Part shown: positions 22,601 through 33,139 of the stretch, one piece after another
How the letters are laid out: each line of letters starts with the position of its first letter
Position numbering within the stretch: position 1 is the first letter of the stretch
Assembly (NCBI GenBank): GCA_027924645.1
Contig: BSBN01000213.1
Location: 35,032,501-35,096,500 of the forward strand
DNA: 64,000 nt
Origin: Cunninghamia lanceolata
Taxonomy: Eukaryota; Streptophyta; Pinopsida; Cupressales; Cupressaceae
Direction: 5' to 3'
Program-made: the position numbers and the translations under genes
The notes under the pieces: model-generated
What the model was told of the DNA's origin: nothing
What the model saw: the letters and a program-made list of their open reading frames with translations, nothing else
Database searches by the model: none

Positions 22601-25470
22601 TTAATCCAATGAACCATCCGGGTCTGCTCTACTCTTTATTGTGTCAAGTATTGCTTCATGGTCAAAGTCACGCACCTTCCATAAGATTTTGTTCAAAGGT
22701 CTACCCTGATACTTTATCAAATGAACATTGGATGCCATGACAAGGTTCGAGTAATGAAGAATCTTCCGATGCATGTCAAAGTCCTGAAATAGCCAAATAT
22801 TAAACCTCTTATGTGGGTACCTTCTAAGCCATGTTCCAGTAATAACCACTGAGCCTGTAGGGTATTCGATGTTTCCTCCATCTGTAACAGGGGCCTCTAA
22901 TTTCTTTTTGGCCTCAACACAATGACATAAGTAATAATCTGTTCCCTCTTCATTATCTTCATCTGCAATAATTGCATATACAAGCCCTACATTGATATGT
23001 GTAGCAAATTAGATGAAATTAGTCAACATTACACAAACACTACAAAGTACGATGACATTACCTGGTTGAACTAGATGAAATCAGATGCATATTACTTGGT
23101 TGAACTAAATCTGATATGTGGTCAAACTCAACTGATGATTCCATCTATGTTAGTTCCAGTGCCGTTGGGGGTTGATACGTGTCAAGTGGGCTAAGATAAC
23201 TTAACTATCATTCGTCAACCCACTCCTTTGACTCGCACTCATCCCAGACTTGAATTGTACAGGAAGAACAAAAGCATGACATCTTTCATGTATGGATACT
23301 CCATGAACTTGCAATTGAGCTTCTGAAAGAGTGCATCTCATTTGATCCTGTCAGTGTACAATAGTCCTCATATGGTGCAATGTTAGTATCATCTATCAAC
23401 CAAAAAAATCTACGAACTAAAGACTTGCCTTCATTACCTAGACCTATGGAAGCATTACACCACTCGACAATCAATTTTGCATCTGTCAACTTTGCATTGT
23501 CTTTATACTTTAACTCTTCTCGTGCTATGGCTCTTTTGATACATGCTCCTGCACCATCATGCTCCCCCTTTCCATGCCCGGCCTCACAAAAATTCCACAT
23601 ATGCTGAATACCTATAAAATTATGCTTCCTACTCAGCCAATAGAAATTTCGTGAGTTCTTGAATTGTGACGCACAGTTATCCGACCATATGATATGCTGA
23701 CTGAACGATATGCCCCTTCTAGCCAAATCATTGTAGAACACCTAAAAGCAACCTTGCACAAACTCCGTAGAATGCGTACAATCATCACTAATATAGAAAT
23801 TATACTCCCTTATGATCTTTCTATCATCCTCTGTACTATCATTCGCATGAATGAATGCGATGTGCACAAATATAGAAACCTGTGTGGAGTTGTAATATTG
23901 TGATTGCACCTCACGTTGTCGCTATAGACTGTAGTTCTCTGCAAAGTCGACGATTGAAACAATGCTACCAAACGGAAATGTGTCCTTGCATAACTTGAAT
24001 TGCAAGTCCAACCATCAAGCTCTATGGGCATGTCTTGCATACTCATACATTATGCTATCCCGAAATATAGGCATAAACTGATACACTGGAATCTTTTCAA
24101 TAACCAATTCACACCTCTTTGCTTCTTTACCATCTTTTGTATTATATGCCACTGTTTTATACTTGCCAAACTCTACTAGTTCGTTTCCAACCACGTGTTC
24201 TTTCCATATGTTCACATATTGGCAAATGTTACAAGCCACCGTAATGATGACATGTGCCATCCAAGCATAATTTCTTGTAGAATATTTGACCTTCCTCTCT
24301 TTCACATAAAATTCTTGATATGAAGTCTCTTGAAGATGTTGATGGGGCACATATGGCACAACCCTGCAAATCATTGTTAGTATGCATATCTAAACATATA
24401 GACCTATAAGCATCAAAATGGTTAGAAAATTTAATATGTAATCTACAACAACAAGTAGTGTGTGTGTGATTTATCTTAACATAGAAAGGTTTTAGCATTT
24501 CAAAATATCTTTGACAAATTTTAATTTGAGGATACTTCTCTAGAAATTTACCATAAAACTATGTTTGAGTCTCATCCAAAAAATGCTTTGGATGTGGCTC
24601 GTGGTTCTGACTACCGATTGTCCTTCTTACCACATCCCTTTGATTTAGAGATACCCTTGTGTAATTCTTCCAAAAGTCTTCAATTAGTGATCTCAATGCT
24701 TCAACAATTGGTTTATCTTTTCATGGTAGTCTCCTCAAGAATGCCCATAATTCATTGGCATTAGTGTCCTCAATTCTTTAGCGTCTTCCAACGGCTCTTG
24801 ATAAAGTTTTCCTATTAATTCTCAATTCTTGACTCATCTTTCTAATGAGACAAGCTTTCCTCATTTGACTACTTACTATAGTCGATGTAATCACATGCCG
24901 TGTTGCATTACTATCTTTTGTGCGTGAGGTGTTACCCACACTCTCATATGCACTAATTAGATTCTTGACAATAGATTTTTCACTTGAAGCCTCTAATGTT
25001 CTCAACCCAAGAATCTTCATGATGGACCTATACTTTATACTTCACATCATTTTAACAAATAGTTGACATCTTGTAGTCTCATTTAACTTTTCAAAGAACA
25101 ATCTCCAAATCTTATTAGCATATCTTCTACAAGTGCGTTTTAGAATCTTACCTTCCATTGGCTGCAAAATATTCTCACCAATATCAATCAAATACTTTGG
25201 CTTTCTATGCAAAATTCTAGGTGGTGTTAAGTTAGGTAAATTCATCTCAACATTAGGAATTTCATCAATATTTAAATGAGATGGGTTAGATGGCATACCT
25301 TCGATCGAATATGGAATAGATGACATACCTTGAGGTTGAGGTGGGAACGATGGCGTACCTCCTTCATCACATGTGAGTGATAATGTACTCTCAACTTGAG
25401 ATGTGGTAGATGGTGTCCCTACATGTTGACATGCGGTAGAGGACGTGTCTCCAACTATGGTGTCCCTCGA
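22601..25470 (-). pseudogene. DDE-like transposase of the large transposon, decayed
   Basis: Best model, leftward: an N-terminal part from about 25470 to 24370; a long exon from about 24369 to 23096 beginning after a TTTGCAG acceptor; an intron at 23095-22987 (GT-AG); and a last exon 22986-22601. In order it shows low-complexity Ser/Thr/Pro, a region with CCCRLHIKF near 24430, then SIVDFAENYSL (putative first Asp codon at 23946-23948), IIWSDNCASQFKNSR (second Asp at 23679-23681) and CEAGHGKGEHDGAGACIKR near 23570, and a C-terminal domain with YYLCHC and SNLVMASNVHLIKYQG. I recall the DFAENY, WSD-CA-Q and HGKG-DG pattern from uncharacterised transposase-like proteins in animals and plants, and read it as an RNase-H-fold DDE/D enzyme for cut-and-paste. 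About eleven in-frame stops (for example 25042, 24778, 24015, 23922, 23742, 23286, 23208, 23205, 23145) disable it; most fit a C-to-T change in CAA, CAG or CGA. The superfamily is not assigned. Confidence 0.72.
22987..23095 (-). other. Probable GT-AG intron in the transposase gene
   Basis: Reading leftward, GTAATATG follows codons for DLVQP and the acceptor CAATGTAG precedes codons for LVYAIIADEDN. The frame is preserved across the 109-nt intron. A second donor, GTAATG at 23061, is a near duplicate. Confidence 0.6.
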
Positions 25471-28400
25471 CCCTCAAACCTATCCCTAAACCCTTGACCC
25501 TCAAACCTCAACCCTCAACCCTCAATGTCAAACCCTAATCCCTCAACCCTTAACTCTGATCCCTCGACCCTCAACCCTATCCCTAAACCCTAAACCCTAA
25601 ACCCTCAACCATCAACATCAAATCTTAATCCCTCAACCCTTCACTCTAATCCCTCAACCCTAAACCCTATCCCTAAACCCTCAACACTATACCTTAAACC
25701 CTAATCCCTAAACCCTAAACCCTAAACCTTATCCCTAAACCCTAATCCCTAAACCCTCAACCCTAATCCCTCATCCCTCAACAAAAATCCCTCATCCCTA
25801 AACCCTAAACGCTATCCCTATTCCTAGACCCTCAACAGGCTCGATACTATACCTTAAACCCTAATCCCTTATCCCTAAACCCTCCAACCCTATCCCTAAT
25901 CCTTACACCCTCCACACTCTACTTTAACCCTAATCCCTCGACCCTCAACCCTATCCCTAAACCCTTGACCCTTGAACCTCAACCCTCAACCCTCAACATC
26001 AAACCCTAATCCCTCAACCCTTAACTTTGATCCCTCGACCCTCAATCCTATCCCTAAACCCTAAACCCTAAACTCTCAACGTCAAATCCTAATCCCTCAA
26101 CCCTTCATTCTAATCCCTCAACCCTAAACCCTATCCCTAAACCCTCAACACTATACCTTAAACCCTAATCCTTCAACCCTCAACCTGAAACCTTATCTTT
26201 AAACCCTAATCCATCATCCCTCAACTCTAATCCCTCATCCCTAAACCCTAAATGCTATCCCTATTCCTAAACCCTCAACAGACTCGATACTATACCTTAA
26301 ACCCTAATCCCTTATCCCTAAACCCTCCAACCCTATCCCTAATCCTTACACCCTCCACACTCTACTTTAACCCTTAACCCTTAAAAATGCAACCCTATCC
26401 CTAAACCCTTGACCCGAACCTCAACCCTCAACCCTCAACATCAAACCCTAATCCCTCAACCCTTAACTATGATCCCTCGACCCTCAACCCTATCCATAAA
26501 CCCTAAACCCTAAACCCTCAACCATCAATGTCAAATCCTAATCCCTCAACCCTTCACTCTAATCCCTCAACCCTAAACCCTAAACCTTATCCCTAAACCT
26601 TAATCCCTCAACCCTCAACCCTAATATGTCATCCCTCAACTCTAATCTCTCATCCCTAAACCCTAAACGCTATCCCTATTCCTAGACCCTCAACGGGCTC
26701 GATACTATACCTTAAACCCTAACCCCTTATCCCTAAACCCTCCAACCCTATCCCTAATCCTTACACCCTCCACACTCTACTTTAACCCTAATCCCTCAAC
26801 CCTCAACCCTATCCCTAAACCCTTGACCCTTGAACCTCAACCCTCAACCCTCAATGTCAAACCCTAATCCCTCAACCCTTAACTCTAATCCCTCGACCCT
26901 CAACCCTATCCCTAAACCCTAAACCCTCAACCCTCAACCCTCAACATCAAATCCTAATCCCTCAACCCTTCACTCTAATCCCTCAACCCTAAACCCTATC
27001 CCTAAACCCTCAACACTATACCTTAAACCCTAATCCCTCAACCCTCAACCCTAAACCTTATCCCTAAACCCTAATCCCTCAACCCTCAACCTTAATCCAT
27101 CATCCCTCAACTCTAATCCCTCATCCCTAAACCCTAAATGCTATCCCTATTCCTAAACCCTCAATAGACTCGATACTATACCTTAAACCCTAATCCCTTA
27201 TCCCTAAACCCTCCAACCCTATCCCTAATCCTTACACCCTCCATACTCTACTTTAACCCTAATCCCTCGACCCTCAACCCTATCCCTAAACCCTTGACCC
27301 TCAAACCTCAACCCTCAACTCTCAACGTCAAACCCTAATCCCTCAACCCTTAACTTTGATCCCTTGACCCTCAACCCTATCCCTAAACCCTAAACCCTAA
27401 ACCCTCAACCATCAACGTCAAATCCTAATCCCTCAACCCTTCACTCTAATCCCTCAACCCTAAACCCTATCCCTAAACCCTCAACACTATACCTTAAACC
27501 CTAATCCCTCAACCCTAACCCTAAACCTTATCCCTAAACCCTAATCCCTCAACCCTCAACCCTAATCTGTCATCCATCATCCCTCAACTCTAATCCCTCA
27601 TCCCTAAACCCTAAATGCTATCCCTATTCCTAAACCCTCAACGGGCTCAATACTATACCTTAAACCCTAATCCCTTATCCCTAAACCCTCCAACCCTATC
27701 CCTTATCCCTAATCCCTCAACCCTCAACCCTATCCCAAAACCCTTAACCCTCAAACCTCAATGTACTCAACCCTCAACGTCAAACCCTAATCCCTCAACC
27801 CTTAACTCTGATCCCTCGACCCTTAACCCTTAAAACTTGAACCCTAAAACCTATCCCTACAGGCTCGACACTCGACACTATATCTTAAACCCTAATCCCT
27901 TAACCCTCATCCCTAAAGCCTCAACCCTAAATGATTAAACCTTCAACCCTAAACCCTATCCCTAATCCCTCTACCCTCGACACTCTTATTTAACCCTAAT
28001 CCCTTGACCATTAACCCTATCCCTCAACCTCAACCCTCAACCCTCAACCCTCAACTCTCAACATTAAACCCTAATTCATCAACCCTAAACCCTAATCCCT
28101 CAAACCTAAACCCTATCCCTAAACCATCAACCCTCAACACTATACCTTAAACCCTAATCCCTATCCCTCAACCCTTAACCCTTAAAACTTAAACCCTATC
28201 CCTACACCCTCAACACTTGAAACTATATCTTAAGCCTTAAACCCTCATCCTTAAAGCCTCAACCCTCAATCCTTAAACCTTAAACCCTAAACCCTATCCC
28301 TAATCCCTCTACCCTTGACACTCTAACCCTAACCTCTACATTAAATGCTAATCCATCAACCCTAAACCCTAATCCATCAACCCTAAACCCTAATCCGTCA

Positions 28401-28540
28401 ACCCTAAACCCTATCCCTAAACCCTCAACCCTCAACACTATACCTTAAACCCTAATCCATCAACCCTAAAACCTAATCCCTCAACCCTCAACCCTAAACA
28501 CTATCAATAAACCCTCAACCCTCGACACTATACCTTAAAC
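25464..28540. repeat. Telomere-like degenerate satellite with higher-order structure
   Basis: The plus strand is built of CCCTAAA, CCCTCAA, CCCTAAT and CCCTATC words, that is, variants of the plant telomere repeat TTTAGGG read on the other strand. It is not a chromosome end, because single-copy DNA lies on both sides. A higher-order unit is visible: the phrase ACTCTACTTTAACC recurs at 25917, 26360, 26775 and 27246 (spacings about 443, 415 and 471), each preceded by a CCTTACACCCTCCA-like phrase. GGCTCGATACTATACC-like phrases recur once per unit. After about 27700 the order decays. It lies where the 5' part of the transposase gene would be expected. Confidence 0.93.
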
Positions 28541-28745
28541 CCTATGAGAAAAGCTTTGTGTATGGTACATCTACAGTGAGTAATTAACAGTTGAAATCAG
28601 AAGGATGATCATTATGAGAAAAGATTTGCATTGGGGTACATCTATGTTTCTTGTTGTCCACCCTGCACTTAGGGAAGGTATATTGTTATGAAATAGGCAA
28701 ATAATCTCCCATTGTTTACTGGCTCTATCCACAAGAACTACTAAA
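28541..28745. other. Non-satellite insert inside the telomere-like array
   Basis: Unique AT-rich sequence interrupts the array. It contains an internal imperfect duplication, TATGAGAAAAGCTTTG at about 28543 and TATGAGAAAAGATTTG at about 28612, each followed by GGTACATCTA. No gene is seen. Confidence 0.6.
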
Positions 28746-29000
28746 CTATACCTTAAACCCTAATCCCTCAACCCTAAACTTTCAACCCTAAACCCTATCC
28801 CTAATCCCTCTACCCTCAACACTCTACCTTAAACCTAATCCCTTGACCCTTAACCCTAAATGCTATCCCTAAAGCCTCAACCCTAAACCCTAATCCCTCA
28901 AGGTCCTAAACTCTAATCCCTTATCCCTAAACTCTAAATCCTATCCCTAAATGCTCAACCCTCAACCTTAAACCTTAATCACTCAATCCTTATCCACCCA
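28746..29000. repeat. Telomere-like satellite, continuation
   Basis: The CCCTAAA/CCCTCAA words resume after the insert, with more mutations, and end near 29000. Confidence 0.85.
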
Positions 29001-29048
29001 TCTCCTCCCCTATCTGGCTCACTCCCATCTCTACTCTCCTCTGCCCTC

Positions 29049-29180
29049 GACACTATATATACATACATATAGGCATACATAGATACATACATACATATAG
29101 GCATACATAGATACATAAATACATACATACATATAGGCATACATACATACATACATACATATAGGCATACATACATACAT
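29049..29180. repeat. TACA/ATAC microsatellite
   Basis: Runs of (ATAC)n are interrupted regularly by ATATAGGC, giving a block of roughly 24-32 bp. Frames of about 65 codons across it, made of repeating YVCMY-type residues, are artefacts. Confidence 0.9.
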
Positions 29181-29219
29181 GATTAATAGCTTTGAACATA
29201 AAAAAAATTTAAGGGGAAC

Positions 29220-29342
29220 ATAACGCGAGTGCATTATAATGCGCTCACATTATGTCAAACATGACAAACAACAGAATTTTGTGGAAAAGGAAAAAATGCA
29301 AAGAAAAACATAACGTGAGCACCTTATAATCGCTCGTGTTAT
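29220..29342. repeat. Right subterminal CpG-rich palindromic repeats
   Basis: Two units (29220-29253 and 29310-29342) of the form ATAACGYGAGYRC, TTATAA, CGCTC, TTAT match the two units at 12788-12896. CpG sites are partly decayed to TG or CA. The mirrored placement at both ends supports one element spanning 12727-30212. Confidence 0.8.
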
Positions 29343-29355
29343 ATCTTGCTTTGGG

Positions 29356-29380
29356 AATCCCAAGCCTTGGGCTTGGGATT
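29356..29380. other. Perfect palindrome, 11-bp arms, 3-nt loop
   Basis: AATCCCAAGCC, TTG, GGCTTGGGATT lies beside the right subterminal repeats. A GGCTTGGA-like word follows at about 29403. The left end has a comparable palindrome, GAGCC-TAA-GGCTC, between its repeats, so a stem of this kind may be a regular part of the ends. Confidence 0.75.
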
Positions 29381-30180
29381 TGCTTTGGATTTCCAACCCA
29401 AAGGCTTGGAGTGCCTTTTGAACAGTCACAGACGTGTTTTTCCATATTCTTCAAGATTTCACATAATTTCGTTCGTGCTAACCTTCAGATTTGCACATGT
29501 TTCAAGGTCGAACAAATTGAACACTTGGGTAATGTTAGGCTTTCTCTTCGCTATTTGAAGATGTGATTTTTTTCACATTTTAACAATGTTAAGCCTTTCA
29601 TCTTTAATTTCTTTTGTTTGTGTGTCTGTTTTTGGGCAAAAACCACTGTTTGGTCTTTTTTTCATTGTAAATTAACTATTCATTGAAATTTCAAAAAAAT
29701 TACATATTTAGAAACTAGACTCCATTCTACAAATAGTTTTCAAAATTTATAGGGGTAGCATGGCCAAAATTCTATTTTTTAGGATGTGTCCACTTTGAAA
29801 ATTAGTAAAAAATCAAATATTCATCAAAAAATTATTAGAAAAATCAGGCATAAACTACATGCTATTAGCTAATTTCTCACTAAAGTGATTTTAAAAATAC
29901 CAAAAAAAAGTTAACCTTTTGAGGGAGCCACAAAACATGCTATCTTATGTTTTTTTGACAGAAACAACACCAATTTCTATGGCTCCCTCTTTTGAATGCC
30001 TTAATCTATGCCATTTTAAAAAAAAAATAGTAGTTTAGAAAGTAGACTCAGAGCACTACGAACATTGTTTTGGTTGCATCTCCAAATTTTTAGTGTAACT
30101 ATGCTCAATTTCTCATCCAAGGCCAGTATTTCCTGATTTCAGAAAAAAAAAAAAAAAAAAAAAGTGGCCACCTAAGATCC
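29381..30180. other. Right subterminal non-coding region of the large transposon
   Basis: AT-rich. It contains TTTAGAAACTAGACTC near 29706 and TTTAGAAAGTAGACTC near 30034. Related words occur in the two short elements (for example TTTAGAAACTAGATTT near 32652), a family-like trait. An A-run of about 22 at 30142-30163 precedes the TIR. It may hold the transposase promoter; none is identified. Confidence 0.5.
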
Positions 30181-30212
30181 CTTTTTGGCCCCCCATCTTC
30201 TTGCACTTACCC
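30181..30212 (-). repeat. Right terminal inverted repeat of the large transposon
   Basis: On the minus strand it begins GGGTAAGTGCAAGAAGATGG and pairs with 12727-12758. It is followed by TTAG (30213-30216), matching the left flank. Confidence 0.88.
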
Positions 30213-30216
30213 TTAG

Positions 30217-30821
30217 CAATGTCCATAGTATGATAAAATCATGTAATTATAGGTACATACTATGTAAAATAGAAGCACATTAGCACAAACATGTATTAGT
30301 AAGACATAAGCATGAAATGTCAAATATTATATCATAATCCATGATAGATAAGCATGAAAGCATGTGGATAAAAGAACATAAAGTCAAGGATATGGCAACA
30401 ATGGAACATAGGTGAGAACAAGTAGGATAAGGATAGGGGACATATAATCATACAAATCACCTGAATCTACCCCTACAACTCTCCTAATCTAATTCTCTTG
30501 TGTTAACCAAAGTATCCTTGGTCCCTTAAAACATTATCAAAACAAGTGAACTATCAAAATGGCATTTAAATGGTACAAGGCATATCAAATGATTGAACTT
30601 ATATTATTTTTTAAAAATCTTGATGGGAACACCACCTTATGTGAGAATAACTCTCATTGCCAGCATTAAACATTAGAGTTAATAGATATCTATGAGAATT
30701 TGATGTAAAATGCTTCAAGATATTTTAGGAGGTAATATAGTTTGTAAACCCTAAAATTCATAAAACCCTACATGTCTAACTTCTTGCCCAAATTAGGTCA
30801 TCTATGGTAGCAAATACATTA
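30217..30821. other. Flank between the large transposon and the copia relic
   Basis: AT-rich DNA with CATGTA/CATAAGCATGAAA words. No gene is recognised. Confidence 0.4.
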
Positions 30822-33139
30822 CTATAAAGTGATACAAAGACATCTAAAGACCCTCTTTATTGTAGTCCAGTGCTCTTTTCTTGGATTGGACATAAACTTT
30901 CTTAGAACTTCCACCACTTGGGCAATATCTAGTTTTGTACAAGCCTTCACATACATAAGGCTTCCAATAACACTAGCATATGAAACATGATTCAAGTTTT
31001 CTATCTTAAGACACTGTTCCATAAAAAACTTTATTCCCACAACATTAGGAACACTAGCTAGATTGCAATCATGCATCTTGAAACACTACAACATAAGGTT
31101 AACAAAATTATTTCGACTCGACCAAAGTTTAATGTTAACCTTATCTTTGCAAATCTCCATACCCAAGATAAAATTAATAATTTATAGATCCTTCATTTCA
31201 AACTATGGTGAAAGATGATGTTTAAACACCTTAACTATATATTTATTTTGTCTGATTAACAACATCTCATCAACATATAAAACAATAATAATAAACTAAT
31301 TTTATAATCTATTTCTTAAAGTAAACACAATAATCAAATTTTGCACTAACAAACCCCAACTTCAACACATAAATTTATGATACCACATTCTAGATGACTA
31401 CTTCAATCCATAGAGAGGCTTCTTCAACTTGTGAACCAACATTTCCTTTCCTTTTACCATATAGTGATTGAAGGCTATGTCATATTGATTTCCTCTTACC
31501 AATTTCCATGCAAAAAGGTTGCATTAACATCCATTTTCTCAATCTTAAGATCATATCAGTAGCTATAGATAAAAAAATCTTATCAAAGTTAACTTTGCAA
31601 CAAAAGAGAAAATCTCACCAAAATCTATTTCCTCAACCTAGGAATAACCTTTTTCCACCAATCTCACTTTGAATATTTTTTAATTTTTTCCTCAAAAATA
31701 AACTTCTTCTTGAATATCCATTTACAATCAACAAGTTTACTTCATTTAGGTAATGGAATCGACTCCCAAGTCCTATTCTTCTACAAAAATCATCTCCTTA
31801 TCTGTGGCCTTCTTCTAGGACTTTCTCTTAGGTATGTGCACCAAGATGGGGTACAAAAATGAAAAAATATGCAATTTAAAGCACAATGCACATAGGTACT
31901 CCAAAAACACATTCATGTTGTAAAACAATTGTGTTATGGATTGTACATTCTTCTTGGAGAGTATATTTGTTATATGTGTACATGTTATCTCCTAAACCAA
32001 TCAAATCTACCTATTAGGCTTGGAGAAAATTTGAATTTTCCAAGATTGTGGGTTAGACTGATAATTTTGGCACACAAATACATGTTTTACAAAAAATAAA
32101 TCAATGTCAAATTTCCTCCTTGTTAAATTTACATGTTTTAGATCAAAATTACATGAAATTGCCACTGAAACATTGGTGTACTTCTTAGCTTTCTAACCCT
32201 ACACATTTTTCTATATTTTGAATAAATTAAGATATTTATTTTGATTAATTTTCAACAAAGTCTTCCTATTTCTAAAATAAATATGCATTTTTCTTCATAT
32301 TTTTATCCATTTATCTAAATTTTTAAAAATATAGGATTGTTTTACACTTCATTCTATAAATATTTAAAAAAATCATTTTAAATTATTTTTGTGGAAGTTA
32401 TCTAATGTGCATGCTTAGTGATGGACTTCTTAGGATGCATCCACTTCGACAAATCACAAAAAAATAAAATTCAACAAAAAATATATATAACTTGTACTAC
32501 TAGCTCTTATTTATCTTCCCACCAATTCATTTTCAAAAATACTTAATGCAACAAAAAATTGTAGGGAAGGGGTGGGCAGGGAGGTGGTTTCACACTAAAT
32601 GCTAATTTAACCCTCTTAATCTTAACCATTTTTAAAAATCTTTAAAGTAGTTTAGAAACTAGATTTGGATTTCTACAATTCTTATTCTTATCACATCTTC
32701 AAATTTTGAGTGCGTCTGCATTTCGAAACAATCATTAAAATTTAGGTTTAATTGATTTTAGGAAAAAGCAACCCCTTTTGACCCCCATTTCCATGCACAT
32801 ACCCTCTCCTTTGATTCAACTTCCTCCTTAATAGTATTGGGTTGACCATCATTAGAAAATAAAGAAAAACTACAATGAAAATTTGATGGGCTATAGCTTC
32901 CAAGCTCTCTCCTTTACCACTTTGGACCTTCTAACTAGTGGAGTATGAAGTTTTTTTTCTTCTTCTAAACTATCATCTACATCAACTCCATCTACAGGTT
33001 CCTTTTGAACCTCTAGTTTAGCCTTAGGTGTTGTAATGCCCCAAGCTTTTTCCCAAGACACTAAGCTTTCACCTAAGACATTAATAGTCAATGAATTGAG
33101 TAATTTTTTTGTGATGCAATTATGTGTGCTATAATGCAT
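30822..33139 (-). pseudogene. Ty1/copia pol relic (linker, reverse transcriptase, RNase H start), interrupted
   Basis: Reading leftward, 33139-32805 encodes the acidic linker that precedes copia reverse transcriptase (LEEEKKLHTPLVRRSK, then SPSNFHCSFSLFSNDG). A 975-bp DNA element then interrupts. From 31829 the reverse transcriptase resumes: DCKWIFKKKF near 31720, EKGYS, EIDFGEIFS, then KKPLYGLK near 31400. The active-site box is changed from the usual YVDD to YVDE near 31278. A match to the region before RNase H follows (YASVIGSLMYVKACTKLDIA, then SNPRKEHWTTIKR near 30870). Reverse transcriptase would copy element RNA into DNA. Frameshifts and many stops kill it. No LTRs were found for this copy. 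Confidence 0.8.
31830..32804. mobile_element. Short non-autonomous TIR element inserted in copia pol
   Basis: The left end reads AGGTATGTGCACCAAGATGG. The right end, read on the minus strand from 32804, is GGGTATGTGCATGGAAATGG followed by GGGTCAAAAG. These resemble the termini of the large transposon. The 4-bp flanks are TCTT (31826-31829) and TCTC (32805-32808), a weak target duplication. The two halves of the copia linker/reverse transcriptase frame resume on either side, which supports an insertion. There is no coding capacity. An internal TTTAGAAACTAG word is shared with the other two elements. Confidence 0.65.

Larger units (their letters stand above)
12727..30212. mobile_element. Large (17.5-kb) TIR DNA transposon, GGGTAAGTGC-ended family
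   Basis: The ends are inverted repeats. The left end (12727-12758) and the right end (30181-30212) match at 31 of 32 positions and begin GGGTAAGTGCAARAAGATGG. TTAG flanks both sides (12723-12726 and 30213-30216), which fits a 4-bp target duplication. Just inside each end lie paired CpG-rich palindromes of the same family. The interior holds two convergent genes, a multi-exon gene reading in from the left and a DDE-like transposase reading in from the right, plus nested repeats and satellites. Both genes are broken, so this copy is not autonomous. A 4-bp target duplication is reported for the Sola superfamilies, so a Sola-like element is one possibility; the assignment is tentative. An alternative is a chance pairing of solo ends of two elements, but the mirrored subterminal repeats argue against that. 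Confidence 0.8.

Noticed and set aside
23380..23903. Plus-strand frames across the transposase
   Set aside because: The minus strand has the recognisable motifs, so these are shadows.
25464..28540. CRISPR-like array
   Set aside because: No constant repeat with unique spacers; the words vary continuously, and the setting is a plant genome.
25464..29000. A true chromosome end
   Set aside because: The repeat is degenerate and flanked on both sides by transposon sequence.
28979..29234. 65-67-codon frames with YVCMY-type residues
   Set aside because: Translation of the TACA microsatellite.
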